Shown: in pieces, positions 34,973 to 44,538 of the stretch | Layout: each line of letters starts with the position of its first letter | Numbering within the stretch: the stretch's first letter is position 1 | DNA from: UBA1858 sp963976865 | Lineage (GTDB): Bacteria > Pseudomonadota > Gammaproteobacteria > UBA4575 | Length of the DNA: 64,000 bases | Assembly: GCA_963976865.1 (NCBI GenBank) | Contig: CAXBLY010000006.1 | Span: forward strand, 73,444-137,443 | Direction: 5' to 3' | The notes under the pieces: generated by a model | Databases searched by the model: none | Seen by the model: the letters and a program-made list of their open reading frames with translations, nothing else | What the model was told of the DNA's origin: nothing | Made by a program: the position numbers and the translations under genes

Positions 34973-36229
34973 TTAAGAACCGTAAACCGGGAATCGTTTG
35001 CATAGTTCTAGCACTTGTTGTTTAACACGATTTACGACTTCTTCGTTCTCAAGATCATCCATCACATCACACATCCAGTTAACCAGGTCAACGCATTCAG
35101 CTTCCTTGAAACCACGTGTTGTAATTGCTGGAGAACCCACACGAATACCACTTGTGACAAATGGAGATTGTGGATCATTAGGCACTGTGTTTTTGTTTAC
35201 CGTTATGTTGGCATTACCTAATGCTGCATCAGCCGCTTTACCGGTGATACCTTTCTTGATCAGATCTACCAGCATCAAATGGTCATCTGTTCCACCAGAC
35301 ACAATATCGTAACCACGACTCTGGAATTGAGTAGCCATCGTCTGCGCATTCTTGACGACTTGCTGCTGATAAGCTTTGAACTCAGGCTCAAGAGCTTCCT
35401 TGAACGCCACCGCCTTTGCAGCAATCACATGCATTAAAGGACCGCCCTGCATACCAGGGAATACTGCAGAATTCAGTTTCTTGGTGATTTCATCATTTTC
35501 GCGGGCAATGATAATTCCACCACGAGGACCACGTAGGGTCTTGTGTGTTGTTGAAGTCACCACGTCAGCAATAGGTACAGGGTTAGGGTATAAACCAGTC
35601 GCCACTAGACCAGAGACGTGCGCCATATCAACAAGAAAATAGGCACCCACACTATCGGCAATATCACGGAACCGCTGCCAGTCCATGACACGTGAATAGG
35701 CAGAGAATCCGGCGATAATCATTTTTGGCTTATGTTCTTTTGCCAGCTTTTCTACTTCGTCATAATCAACTTCGCCAGTCTCGGTGTTTAAACCGTATTG
35801 AACTGCATTAAACTGCTTGCCTGAGAAGTTAACGTGTGAGCCATGTGTCAAATGCCCACCGTGTGCCAGCGACATTCCAAGCACGGTATCGTTGGGTTCC
35901 AGTAAGGCCAGAAATACTGCCGCATTTGCCTGTGAACCGGAATGTGGCTGTACGTTGGCATATGCTGCTCCATACAGTTTCTTTAAACGGTCAATGGCTA
36001 GTTGTTCAACCGTATCTACGTGCTCACAGCCACCGTAATAGCGTTTGGCTGGATAACCTTCCGCGTACTTGTTGGTTAGCACAGTTCCCTGCGCTTCCAT
36101 CACTCTCGGGCTTGCGTAGTTCTCTGAAGCGATTAACTCAATATGCTCTTCCTGACGCTGCATTTCACTCTTGATAGCATCAGATAATTCTTTGTCAAAG
36201 CTACTGATACCCATATCGGCTGAAAACAT
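34973..36229 (-). CDS. glyA: Serine hydroxymethyltransferase
   Basis: GlyA converts serine and tetrahydrofolate to glycine and methylene-THF. The 418-residue PLP enzyme shows HIELIASENYASPRV, KYAEGYPAKRYYGGCE, ANVQPHSGSQAN, and the PLP lysine in VVTSTTHKTLRGPRGG. It is the first gene of the operon that runs to pgpA; no FMN riboswitch or other structured leader was seen upstream. Confidence 0.98.
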   Translation of the reverse strand: MFSADMGISSFDKELSDAIKSEMQRQEEHIELIASENYASPRVMEAQGTVLTNKYAEGYPAKRYYGGCEHVDTVEQLAIDRLKKLYGAAYANVQPHSGSQANAAVFLALLEPNDTVLGMSLAHGGHLTHGSHVNFSGKQFNAVQYGLNTETGEVDYDEVEKLAKEHKPKMIIAGFSAYSRVMDWQRFRDIADSVGAYFLVDMAHVSGLVATGLYPNPVPIADVVTSTTHKTLRGPRGGIIIARENDEITKKLNSAVFPGMQGGPLMHVIAAKAVAFKEALEPEFKAYQQQVVKNAQTMATQFQSRGYDIVSGGTDDHLMLVDLIKKGITGKAADAALGNANITVNKNTVPNDPQSPFVTSGIRVGSPAITTRGFKEAECVDLVNWMCDVMDDLENEEVVNRVKQQVLELCKRFPVYGS

Positions 36230-36452
36230 GTAAATACTCCTGTCTTAAATATAGTCAAAATCCATAATCGGGCGATTATACCCCAAAATATTGCGGATGA
36301 ACTAACCCTACTGGCCTATATGATGGGCTTAAATGCAGTGCATCTCATAAATTTACCTGGCTAGACGACACTCACAAAGTCTGAAATCATATCTGGCTTC
36401 ATCACTCGGCAAGCGCCGATCAAATTTCGATCTAAAATTAACAGAGTAATTT

Positions 36453-38126
36453 ATGGCCCAATACGTATTTTCAATGACCGGTGTCGGTAAAGTCGTCCCT
36501 CCTAAAACACAAATTCTCAAGGATATTTCATTAAATTTTTTCCCTGGAGCAAAGATTGGCGTATTGGGTTACAACGGTGCCGGCAAATCAACGCTGCTGC
36601 GTATCATGGCTGGGGTTGATAAAGAATTCATTGGTGAAGCCCGTCCGCAGGCAAATTTAAATATCGGCTATCTCCAGCAGGAACCAGCGCTGGATAAAAC
36701 ACTGGATGTGCGCGGTAATGTCGAACTTGGCATTGCACCCCTCAAACAGGCGTTGGATGCTTTCAATGACATCAGCATGAAGTTTGCAGAACCCATGTCA
36801 GATGATGAAATGACAAATCTGTTGGAACAACAGGCATCGCTGCAGGATCAGATTGAAGCCGCCGATGGCTGGAATCTGGAGAGAAAACTTGAAGTGGCGG
36901 CTGACGCACTCAGACTGCCACCATGGGAAGCCAGTATTGAGCAGCTCTCTGGAGGTGAACGAAGACGGGTTGCCCTGTGCCAGTTGCTGTTATCCAACCC
37001 GGATATGCTCATTCTTGATGAACCCACTAACCATCTGGATGCTGACTCTGTCTCCTGGCTGGAACAGTTTTTGAAAGAGTTCCAGGGCACAGTGGTTGCG
37101 GTCACCCATGATCGTTACTTTCTGGATAATGTTGCCGGCTGGATTCTGGAACTGGACAGAGGATACGGTATTCCATGGGAAGGCAACTACTCAAGCTGGC
37201 TGGACCAGAAAGAAACACGTTTAAAGCAGGAAGAAAAACAGCAACAGGCACGCATGAAAACCATTTCAGCAGAACTCGAATGGGTGCGTAGCAATCCCAA
37301 AGCCCGCCAGGCAAAAAGTAAAGCCCGTTTAAAACGATTTGAAGAACTCAATTCACAGGAATATCAAAAGCGCGCGGAAACAAATGAAATCTTTATTCCT
37401 GTAGGCGACAGACTGGGCGACCAGATTATTGAAGCCAGCGGCATAAGCAAGCATTTTGATGACCGCATGCTATTTGATAATGTTTCTTTCAATGTACCCC
37501 GTGGTGCAATCGTCGGTGTTATTGGTGGTAACGGTGTCGGTAAAACCACGCTATTCAAAATGATCATTGGACAGGAAAAAGTTGATAGTGGTGAACTTAA
37601 AGTAGGTGAATCAGTAAAACTATCGTACGTAGATCAGTTACGTGATGACTTGCAAGGCGACAATACAGTTTGGCAGGAAATTTCAGATGGCCTGGATAAT
37701 ATAACTGTCGGCAACTATACAATGCCTTCAAGAAGTTATGTGGGACGATTTAATTTCAAAGGAAGCGGACAGCAGAAGCTTGTTAAAGAATTATCTGGTG
37801 GTGAACGTAACAGGCTGCAACTTGCAAAATTATTACGTAAAGGTGGCAACGTATTATTACTGGATGAACCAACAAACGACCTGGATGTAGAAACATTACG
37901 CGCACTGGAAGAAGGACTATTAAACTTTCCCGGCTGCGCAATTGTTATTTCACACGATCGCTGGTTTCTGGATCGCATTGCAACACATATGCTTGCGTTC
38001 GAAGACGAAGGCAATGTGCATTGGTTTGAAGGTAATTTCTCCGAATACGAAGAAGACAGAAAAAAGAGACTGGGGGAAGAAGCCAGCCAACCCAAACGTG
38101 TGCGTTATAAAAAACTGGATGCCTGA
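36453..38126 (+). CDS. ettA: Energy-dependent translational throttle protein EttA (ABC-F)
   Basis: EttA is a ribosome-binding ABC-F ATPase that gates translation by energy level. The 557-residue protein has two ABC domains with Walker A GYNGAGKST (about 39-47) and GGNGVGKTT (about 357-365), signatures LSGGERRRVAL and LSGGERNRLQL, Walker B LLLDEPTND, and the linker (SNPKARQAKSKARLKRFEEL) that contacts the ribosome. Length and order match EttA (about 555). It is divergent from glyA. Confidence 0.97.
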   Translation: MAQYVFSMTGVGKVVPPKTQILKDISLNFFPGAKIGVLGYNGAGKSTLLRIMAGVDKEFIGEARPQANLNIGYLQQEPALDKTLDVRGNVELGIAPLKQALDAFNDISMKFAEPMSDDEMTNLLEQQASLQDQIEAADGWNLERKLEVAADALRLPPWEASIEQLSGGERRRVALCQLLLSNPDMLILDEPTNHLDADSVSWLEQFLKEFQGTVVAVTHDRYFLDNVAGWILELDRGYGIPWEGNYSSWLDQKETRLKQEEKQQQARMKTISAELEWVRSNPKARQAKSKARLKRFEELNSQEYQKRAETNEIFIPVGDRLGDQIIEASGISKHFDDRMLFDNVSFNVPRGAIVGVIGGNGVGKTTLFKMIIGQEKVDSGELKVGESVKLSYVDQLRDDLQGDNTVWQEISDGLDNITVGNYTMPSRSYVGRFNFKGSGQQKLVKELSGGERNRLQLAKLLRKGGNVLLLDEPTNDLDVETLRALEEGLLNFPGCAIVISHDRWFLDRIATHMLAFEDEGNVHWFEGNFSEYEEDRKKRLGEEASQPKRVRYKKLDA

Positions 38127-38137
38127 TTCTGTACATT

Positions 38138-38174
38138 AAAAAAGGCTGTCACTGATAAAACAGTAACAGCCTTT
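38138..38174. terminator. Bidirectional terminator between ettA and the repeat protein gene
   Basis: AAAGGCTGTCACTG pairs with CAGTAACAGCCTTT (one mismatch) across a short A-rich loop. Six T on the minus strand follow the stem, so it ends the minus-strand repeat gene best; on the plus strand only a short T run follows ettA. Confidence 0.8.
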
Positions 38175-38202
38175 ATGTACTTTAATAAACTTAAATCTGA
38201 AT

Positions 38203-38637
38203 TTACAAATTAGACTTGGCTTTGTCCATCATTGCATCTTGTGAACTACCTGTCATGTCACCTTTCTGCTCCTTGGCATTTTCCATGACGTCTTCAGCTT
38301 TTTTCACCACCGCCTCTTTTACATCTTCAGCTTTATCCATGACTGTGTCTTTCGCGTCGCCAGCTTTTTCCATCGTCGCATCCTTCGCATCTGATGCCAT
38401 ATCTTTCGCTTTATCCATTGCATCACCAGTTGCATCTTTGGCGTCATGGGCCATATCACCAGCCTCGTCCATTGCATCACCAGCCGCATCTTTCGCGTCA
38501 TGAGCCATATCACCAGCTTTGTCCATCGCAGATGATGCTTTATCCATCATTGCATCGCCCTGTTCCGGTGCCATGTGATTCATATAGTAGTATGCCGCTC
38601 CTGCGATTATGATAATTGCAATTATAATTTTTGACAT
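38203..38637 (-). CDS. Membrane-anchored amphipathic repeat protein (LEA-like)
   Basis: The 144-residue protein has an N-terminal hydrophobic anchor (about 3-18, IIIAIIIIAGAAYYY) and then low-complexity helical repeats rich in Ala, Asp, Lys and Met. The clearest unit is 18 residues, AGDMAHDAKDAAGDAMDE, copied at least twice and decaying into DAKD/KAxD units. Such patterns form long amphipathic helices, like LEA, YtxH or apolipoprotein-type proteins, and are often linked with desiccation or envelope stress; that role is inference. It has its own terminator. Confidence 0.85.
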   Translation of the reverse strand: MSKIIIAIIIIAGAAYYYMNHMAPEQGDAMMDKASSAMDKAGDMAHDAKDAAGDAMDEAGDMAHDAKDATGDAMDKAKDMASDAKDATMEKAGDAKDTVMDKAEDVKEAVVKKAEDVMENAKEQKGDMTGSSQDAMMDKAKSNL

Positions 38638-38798
38638 TTAAAACCCCTCTCGTATATTTTTTTGAGTGTATATAGCGGTAGTGCTATTTAAATTATTGTT
38701 ATTCAAACGTTTTTTACTTCTCCGGTATGCATTTTAATCCTTTGCACCAAAGGATAGCAATTTGTTTTATCGGTAAGCCGTTCTATGGCGCTATAAAT

Positions 38799-41700
38799 TC
38801 ACTCAATTTGGGCAACTGAAATGGAAGGTCGCGTGATTGTATATTTGTAGCCTGCCTCGAATTCACGGCTGAATTTGATTCTTTCACCGGTAGACCAAAT
38901 GACTGCAAGCTTGTTGACTGTCGTTTCATCACCTAAGCCAAAATGAACATAGGGTGCATCAAAAGACAGGAATCCACCACCTGCCTTAACCTCTCTTATC
39001 TGTTTTATTTCCCTGCCAGCAGACCTTGTTGAAATCAGTACTTTGCAGCCAATACAGTTTGTATTTCCAATTTCATCTTTAATCTCAATAATAATTGAGT
39101 GTTTACCTTTCTGGTTATTCTTAAATACCTTTAAACCGCCGTGAGTTGTGTTTCCAATAATATCCAGATCTCCATCATTATCGATGTCGATGTAAGTAAA
39201 CGCCGAACTGTGATCAAAATCATCCAGGCCATACGACACATGTTTTAATGAAAAATTCTCACCATTATTATTGTGAAAAAACATGTTCGGTGAATGTGTT
39301 GTCGGCCCTACAAAGGCGGCATAGACTGATCCATTCACGACATAGATATCTTGCCAGCCATCGTTATCCAGATCTGCAAATTTACCCGCCCAACTCCAGG
39401 CACCATATTGAACATTTTTATGTTCGGAAATATCTGAAAAACCCTGCTGACCCTTGTTTTCAAGAAGAATATTAGTAACGGGTATCTGTTTAATAAAATC
39501 TTTTGTATTTAGCGCAACACGCTCCGGATAATCTTCAATGGCATTACACAGTGTTTTATAGGTTGTGTAATGTTCAGGGACTTTGCTGCAAGACTCTCTA
39601 TCAAATTTCATTTGATGAACACGTTTAGTCACAAGGCAGTCACGCACTGTCTCATTTCCATACGACTCCCTCATTTCCTCACATTCCATGAAATTTTTTA
39701 CGAGATTAATTTTACTCAACATCCATATCTTTAAGCACTCTTTTTGCTCTTCAGGCGTTGGCCTGTTCAGGCAAAACTGGGAGTCTTTGTACTTGGCAGC
39801 GGCACGTTCCTGTTTTGGCGTTTCAGTCCAGGATCCACCTGTCATATAAATATCGAGTGCAAGGTCATTGTTATAATCTGCTGTATCGATACTCATATTC
39901 AGCTGAGGCGAGCCAGGAATAACGCCCTGATGACTCGACAGTTGCCCAAACTTTTCACCTTTAAGGTTCATATAAAATCGGTCTGGCACCTCAAAGTCAT
40001 TACCAACAATTAAATCCATATAGCCGTCCTGATTGAAATCACTCAATAGTGATGACAATGTATTGCCTTCAACCTCTCGCGGCATAACTTGCAATGGGAA
40101 ATCGCTGAATTCAAGATTCTTGTTCAACAACATCTGATTTCGTGCCTTGACGCCCGGATTTGCTGTGATTTCGCCACCATTCCAGTTACCGTTAAAGATA
40201 TCCAGCCAGCCATCGTTATTCACATCTGCCATGGACACCGACATGGTCAGCAGTGCATCTCCGTTTTCAATGGTACGCACAGGATTTTTCTGATGAATAC
40301 TCGCCAGCGGATTGAGGACAATATAATTCTTTTTGCCAAAAGTAGTGATGTAGAAATCAAGCCAGTTATCGCGATTAAGATCAGCCATTGCGACAAAGAT
40401 TGTTTCTGTGTCCACCAGCTCCGGAATATCCAGTTGTACTTTTTTAAATCGCTCGCCATTAATGTTTTGAAAAAGATCAACACCACCCGATCTTGCAACC
40501 ATTAAGTCTGTCCAGCCATCGTTATTAAAATCGCCCGACGCCAGACCGCGTCCGAGAAAAAATGGTTCAATAAAATTGGTTTCATCGATTTTGTTATATG
40601 AATCGATACCCAGGTCAACCGCATTAAATTTGGAGAATGGTAATACGCCTTCTGTTTTAGGAGTTTCAAATGCTGTACGAGTAATGACAAAATTCTTTTT
40701 GCTATAGAATTCCTCACTTTCCTGCTGTCTTGTTTCCTCCAGACCATGTAATGCAAATTTAGTAATGTGTCTGTTTTCCACATAACCCGAATGTTTTGGC
40801 GCAGCACTTAACACTTCATCTGAGTACTGCTTTTCCCATTTTCTTTCTTTATAGTCAGTGAACTCCTGAGCAAAATATCCTGCGGCAACACCAAGAAGAG
40901 TAACAATAGCAAACAGCAAGAGCGCCAGTTTAAAACTGAATGTTCTCCAGATTATGAATCCGGAATAAACACTAAATGTACCCAGTGTAAATAAAAGTGT
41001 CATGACAACAACCACAGGAACATTGGCCGCAAACAGGGATTGTGCGAGCATGATATCGAACGCAATTGGCATCGGTAAAAATGTCCCAAAAATACCGATG
41101 GCAATAACTGCCCAAAGCGAAGGCTGTGTTCCAATCAGCGTATTTGGATCCCAGACATGCGATACAAGCGCACCGAGAAAACCCGCGACAAACATAAGCG
41201 GGACTGTGCGTATTACAATGTAGACAAAACTGTCCCAGTAATCTTTGACAATGCCAAGCAATGCAGCCCCCCACGATTCATAGGTGGTCACTGGTACATC
41301 AGGTATTGCGCAGGCAAGTGGTTCCTGAACTGGCTCTTTATGTGAAATCAGGGGAACAATAACGAGAATCAGGAAAATCGTAAATGCAAGCTTGATCAGT
41401 GCCAGATAAAATGGAAATAAAGTAAACAACATTGTCAGGACAATAATATTCAGTGTAGGCGAGCTGAACATCACTGCTAATGAAGTCTGTATGCTGCGCC
41501 CGCCTTCGTACATTGCCTTGGCAATCGGTGCAACACAGTTTACGCAAACACCTAAAGGCGTGCCCGTTGCAAGACCATAGAGACTATTTAAAAAGCGGTT
41601 CTGCGAGCGATAACGTGGCAGGTATTTAAATAATGTCATGAATGCCGCCGCAATAAATACGGCAAAGGTCATTCCCTGACGGTTTGTCCAGGCCCAGTTG

Positions 41701-41924
41701 ATAGTGGTATAACCCACCTTCTCGACAAATGTAGCCTTTTCATCAATATGGATAAAAGCCTCATGTGTGAGCGTGTCTTCAAGATGAATAATACCCGTCA
41801 TGTCAGCCTTGCCCTGCAAGGTCGGGTAGCGAGAAGTTGACCAGAAGCCTATCGCAATCGCGGCAATGAGCACTGAAATTAGAATAACACGACGGTTGCC
41901 GAGTATTGACGTTTGGTATGCCAT
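38799..41924 (-). CDS. ArsP-like permease fused to VCBS/FG-GAP propeller and ASPIC-UnbV domain
   Basis: The 1041-residue protein joins two normally separate modules. Residues 1-355 are a membrane permease with about eight helices of the ArsP_1 (DUF318) type, with Cys127 and Cys130 in GVCVNCVAP and the SSPTLNI motif near 154. Residues about 440-960 carry FG-GAP/VCBS calcium-loop repeats (DFNNDGWTDLM, DLNRDNWLDFY, DVNNDGWLDIF, DFNQDGYMDLI, DLDNDGWQDIY, DIDNDGDLDII), and about 960-1030 is an ASPIC/UnbV domain (VHFGLGDETTVNKLAVIW). A cysteine-containing insert lies near 725-800. The propeller would sit on the periplasmic side if the last helix exits outward. Related domains mark CRTAC1-like proteins. 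The cargo is unknown. Confidence 0.9.
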   Translation of the reverse strand: MAYQTSILGNRRVILISVLIAAIAIGFWSTSRYPTLQGKADMTGIIHLEDTLTHEAFIHIDEKATFVEKVGYTTINWAWTNRQGMTFAVFIAAAFMTLFKYLPRYRSQNRFLNSLYGLATGTPLGVCVNCVAPIAKAMYEGGRSIQTSLAVMFSSPTLNIIVLTMLFTLFPFYLALIKLAFTIFLILVIVPLISHKEPVQEPLACAIPDVPVTTYESWGAALLGIVKDYWDSFVYIVIRTVPLMFVAGFLGALVSHVWDPNTLIGTQPSLWAVIAIGIFGTFLPMPIAFDIMLAQSLFAANVPVVVVMTLLFTLGTFSVYSGFIIWRTFSFKLALLLFAIVTLLGVAAGYFAQEFTDYKERKWEKQYSDEVLSAAPKHSGYVENRHITKFALHGLEETRQQESEEFYSKKNFVITRTAFETPKTEGVLPFSKFNAVDLGIDSYNKIDETNFIEPFFLGRGLASGDFNNDGWTDLMVARSGGVDLFQNINGERFKKVQLDIPELVDTETIFVAMADLNRDNWLDFYITTFGKKNYIVLNPLASIHQKNPVRTIENGDALLTMSVSMADVNNDGWLDIFNGNWNGGEITANPGVKARNQMLLNKNLEFSDFPLQVMPREVEGNTLSSLLSDFNQDGYMDLIVGNDFEVPDRFYMNLKGEKFGQLSSHQGVIPGSPQLNMSIDTADYNNDLALDIYMTGGSWTETPKQERAAAKYKDSQFCLNRPTPEEQKECLKIWMLSKINLVKNFMECEEMRESYGNETVRDCLVTKRVHQMKFDRESCSKVPEHYTTYKTLCNAIEDYPERVALNTKDFIKQIPVTNILLENKGQQGFSDISEHKNVQYGAWSWAGKFADLDNDGWQDIYVVNGSVYAAFVGPTTHSPNMFFHNNNGENFSLKHVSYGLDDFDHSSAFTYIDIDNDGDLDIIGNTTHGGLKVFKNNQKGKHSIIIEIKDEIGNTNCIGCKVLISTRSAGREIKQIREVKAGGGFLSFDAPYVHFGLGDETTVNKLAVIWSTGERIKFSREFEAGYKYTITRPSISVAQIE

Positions 41925-41985
41925 GTTTGTCTTACTAATAAGCTATATTATTGATAGTAACCATTAACTTCTTGCCCCTCAACTT

Positions 41986-42861
41986 ATGACTATAGATCAA
42001 ATATCGCTAAATGACATATTAAGCAAAGCTAACAGATTGCTGGACCGGCTGGAATCATTACAAGTTCCATCGACCATTTCACCACTGAAGAAAGATTCAT
42101 TTGCTCTTCGATGGAGTAAAACCGGGGGTGCTATCCCTATCGAATGGAAATGCTCGATCACCATAGATAATCTTCTCCATATAGATCAACAGGCTAAACT
42201 GCTTTTCGATAACACTCAACAATTTGTTGAAGGTTTCACTGCCAATAATGCTTTGTTGTGGGGGTCAAGAGGCACAGGGAAATCCTCTCTCATTCAAGCC
42301 ATACTTTACTGCTTCAGGCAAGAAAATTTATGTGTTATTGAAATCAGTCATAATGACTTTTCTGACTGGGCAGAGATCGTACACTGGATAAACGCCCAGT
42401 CTCCACAAAAATTCATACTGTTTTGTGATGATTTATCCTTCAGTGAAGACGATTCAAGCTATAAACAGGTAAAAGCTGCTCTGGATGGTTCTCTCACCAG
42501 CCTGCCGGATAATGCCCTGATATACGCCACCTCAAATCGTCGCCATTTACTGCCTGAAAAATTATCAGACAATCTGCACGCACAACACGTTAATGGCGAG
42601 ATTCATCATGCTGAAGCCATTGAAGAAGCCATTTCCTTGTCTGACAGGTTTGGCTTATGGCTGTCTTTTCATGCGCTGACTCAACAACAGTATTTATCAA
42701 TTGTTGGACATTGGCTAAAGGAATTCAACATACTGCAAGACGAAAAAGAATATCGCGAACTCGCACTACGCTGGGCTTTATTGCGTGGTTCACGCAGTGG
42801 CCGAATTGCCAATCAGTTTGCCCGCGATTACGCAGGCAAATGCTCTATCGCCAATCGGTAG
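41986..42861 (+). CDS. DUF815-family AAA ATPase
   Basis: The 291-residue cytoplasmic ATPase has Walker A GSRGTGKSSL (93-102), Walker B FILFCDDLSF (about 142-151), the family stretch YKQVKAALDGSL and the sensor-type IYATSNRRHLL. This is the DUF815 signature; the function of the family is not established. It is divergent from the permease fusion and convergent with msrP (2-base gap). Confidence 0.92.
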   Translation: MTIDQISLNDILSKANRLLDRLESLQVPSTISPLKKDSFALRWSKTGGAIPIEWKCSITIDNLLHIDQQAKLLFDNTQQFVEGFTANNALLWGSRGTGKSSLIQAILYCFRQENLCVIEISHNDFSDWAEIVHWINAQSPQKFILFCDDLSFSEDDSSYKQVKAALDGSLTSLPDNALIYATSNRRHLLPEKLSDNLHAQHVNGEIHHAEAIEEAISLSDRFGLWLSFHALTQQQYLSIVGHWLKEFNILQDEKEYRELALRWALLRGSRSGRIANQFARDYAGKCSIANR

Positions 42862-42863
42862 CA

Positions 42864-43811
42864 TCAAAAATGTTTTGCCAGATCCATGCCTTCATAAAGC
42901 GAAGCTACCTCATCAGCATAGCCGTTAAACATTAACGTTTTCCGCTTTCGCAATTCACCAATTTTACGTTCACGCGCCTGACTCCAGCGAGGGTGATCCA
43001 CTTCCGGGTTTACGTTTGAGTAAAAACCATATTCCCTGGCAGAAGCATTATTCCAGCTAGTGGCTGGTTGTGTCTCAGTGAAACGGATTTTAACGATTGA
43101 TTTAATACTCTTGAAACCATACTTCCAGGGGACGACCAGTCTGAGTGGCGCACCATTCTGGTTAGGTAATTCTTTACCATACAGGCCGACGGCAAGTAGC
43201 GTAAGCGGATTCATGGCTTCATCAATGCGTAGCCCTTCCTGGTACGGCCAGTCCAGCACTGCGCGGCGCTGGCCAGGCAGGTTGTCCGGATCAAGTATTG
43301 TTGTAAATTCTACGTATTTCGCTTTGCTGGTAGGTTCAAATCGTTTCAGCACAGGGCCAAGCTCTACGCCTAGCCAGGGCACCACCATGGACCACGCTTC
43401 AACACAGCGTAAGCGATAAATTCTTTCTTCCAGCTGGTGAGGGGCAACGAACTCTTCCAGGCCCAGCACGCCAGGCTTTTCACATTCCCCTTCTACAGTA
43501 ATTGCCCAGGGGTCTGTTTTCAGTAAATGGGCATTTAATTTTGGATCGCCCTTGCCGGTGCCAAGCTCATAGAAATTATTATATGAGGTGATTTTAATTT
43601 CTTCTGTGAGTTCTTTCGAAAGCGGATTATCAGTGTCTTTTTTATAATCATTAATCGCTACACCCGCCGAACTTAATGCAGGAAGACCAAAACTGAAGGC
43701 AGCGGCTGCACCACCGGCCTTTTTGATAAATTCTCGACGTTTTTTATAAATTTCGTAATCGGTAACTTCTGACTCTGGTATATAGGAATTGGTTTTTGTC
43801 TTTATTAACAT
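42864..43811 (-). CDS. msrP: Protein-methionine-sulfoxide reductase catalytic subunit MsrP
   Basis: MsrP (YedY) is a periplasmic molybdoenzyme that repairs oxidised methionines in exported proteins. The 315-residue protein has a Tat signal (KKRREFIKKAGGAAAAFSFG, about 23-42) and the molybdopterin domain with the Mo-ligand Cys136 in YRLRCVEAWSM. It normally takes electrons from the haem membrane protein MsrQ, which is not in the window. It follows the outer-membrane protein gene by 21 bases. Confidence 0.96.
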   Translation of the reverse strand: MLIKTKTNSYIPESEVTDYEIYKKRREFIKKAGGAAAAFSFGLPALSSAGVAINDYKKDTDNPLSKELTEEIKITSYNNFYELGTGKGDPKLNAHLLKTDPWAITVEGECEKPGVLGLEEFVAPHQLEERIYRLRCVEAWSMVVPWLGVELGPVLKRFEPTSKAKYVEFTTILDPDNLPGQRRAVLDWPYQEGLRIDEAMNPLTLLAVGLYGKELPNQNGAPLRLVVPWKYGFKSIKSIVKIRFTETQPATSWNNASAREYGFYSNVNPEVDHPRWSQARERKIGELRKRKTLMFNGYADEVASLYEGMDLAKHF

Positions 43812-43832
43812 GATGTTTACTTATTTTAGATT

Positions 43833-44414
43833 TTAGAAGTTGAAATGGAGTTCCGTAGAAATAAAGTCAACATCGTTTTTATCGAATTCAAACCTTTCCC
43901 ATTCAGCGCTGAAACTTATTTTCTCTGTGACATCAAAATAAGAGCCCACCGAATAAAATACATCAGTACCACTTTTATTTGAGGCTGAATTATCAGTCAG
44001 GTTTTGACTGCCAGCTTTCAAGTCCCAGTTATATAAACCACCACGCAGATACAGGCGTTTAGTTTCGTCGATAGCAAAAGTGCTAACACCAGAGAAAAAT
44101 AATGTTTTGCTTTCCAGTGCGATATCACTCTGGTCTGTTAACCACAGTTCATTACCACTAAAAACATTACCCACACCAAATTCCATCTGGTCTTTATACT
44201 CAAATTCAAGCGAGAGCAGATCACTCGCCCTGTAACCACTATAGAATTTAAGACCGGGCTCGGAATAATCGGTGGTAGTGATCGAATAATCTTCCAGGTC
44301 ATACCAGTTTGTATTCGATATTTTATCCAGCCCCAGATACCACTCTGCCTGTACCGGCATGGTACTGACTGCACCTAGCGCAATAATGATTACAATCCCA
44401 GAATATTTATTCAT
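43833..44414 (-). CDS. Outer-membrane beta-barrel protein (OmpW/porin-like)
   Basis: The 193-residue protein has a signal peptide (about 1-23, VQA before EWYLG) and a body of alternating polar/hydrophobic strands, with ELHFNF at the end: the terminal Phe is the BAM-recognition mark of outer-membrane barrels. The size fits an 8-stranded barrel. It lies just upstream of msrP in the same direction and may be co-transcribed. Confidence 0.82.
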   Translation of the reverse strand: MNKYSGIVIIIALGAVSTMPVQAEWYLGLDKISNTNWYDLEDYSITTTDYSEPGLKFYSGYRASDLLSLEFEYKDQMEFGVGNVFSGNELWLTDQSDIALESKTLFFSGVSTFAIDETKRLYLRGGLYNWDLKAGSQNLTDNSASNKSGTDVFYSVGSYFDVTEKISFSAEWERFEFDKNDVDFISTELHFNF

Positions 44415-44538
44415 GCTACTTTCCCCACACCTTTGCTAACAAAACGCGTTAACTCACATTAAAGACCCAACTTATGTAATAAATATGACATTCCAGATGA
44501 TATTAGTTTCACATTATCCCGAGTAATTATACAGGGGG

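Noticed and set aside
36230..36452. Possible FMN riboswitch ahead of the glyA-rib operon
   Set aside because: I looked for the conserved RFN blocks upstream of glyA and in the rib spacers and saw none; the spacers are too short.
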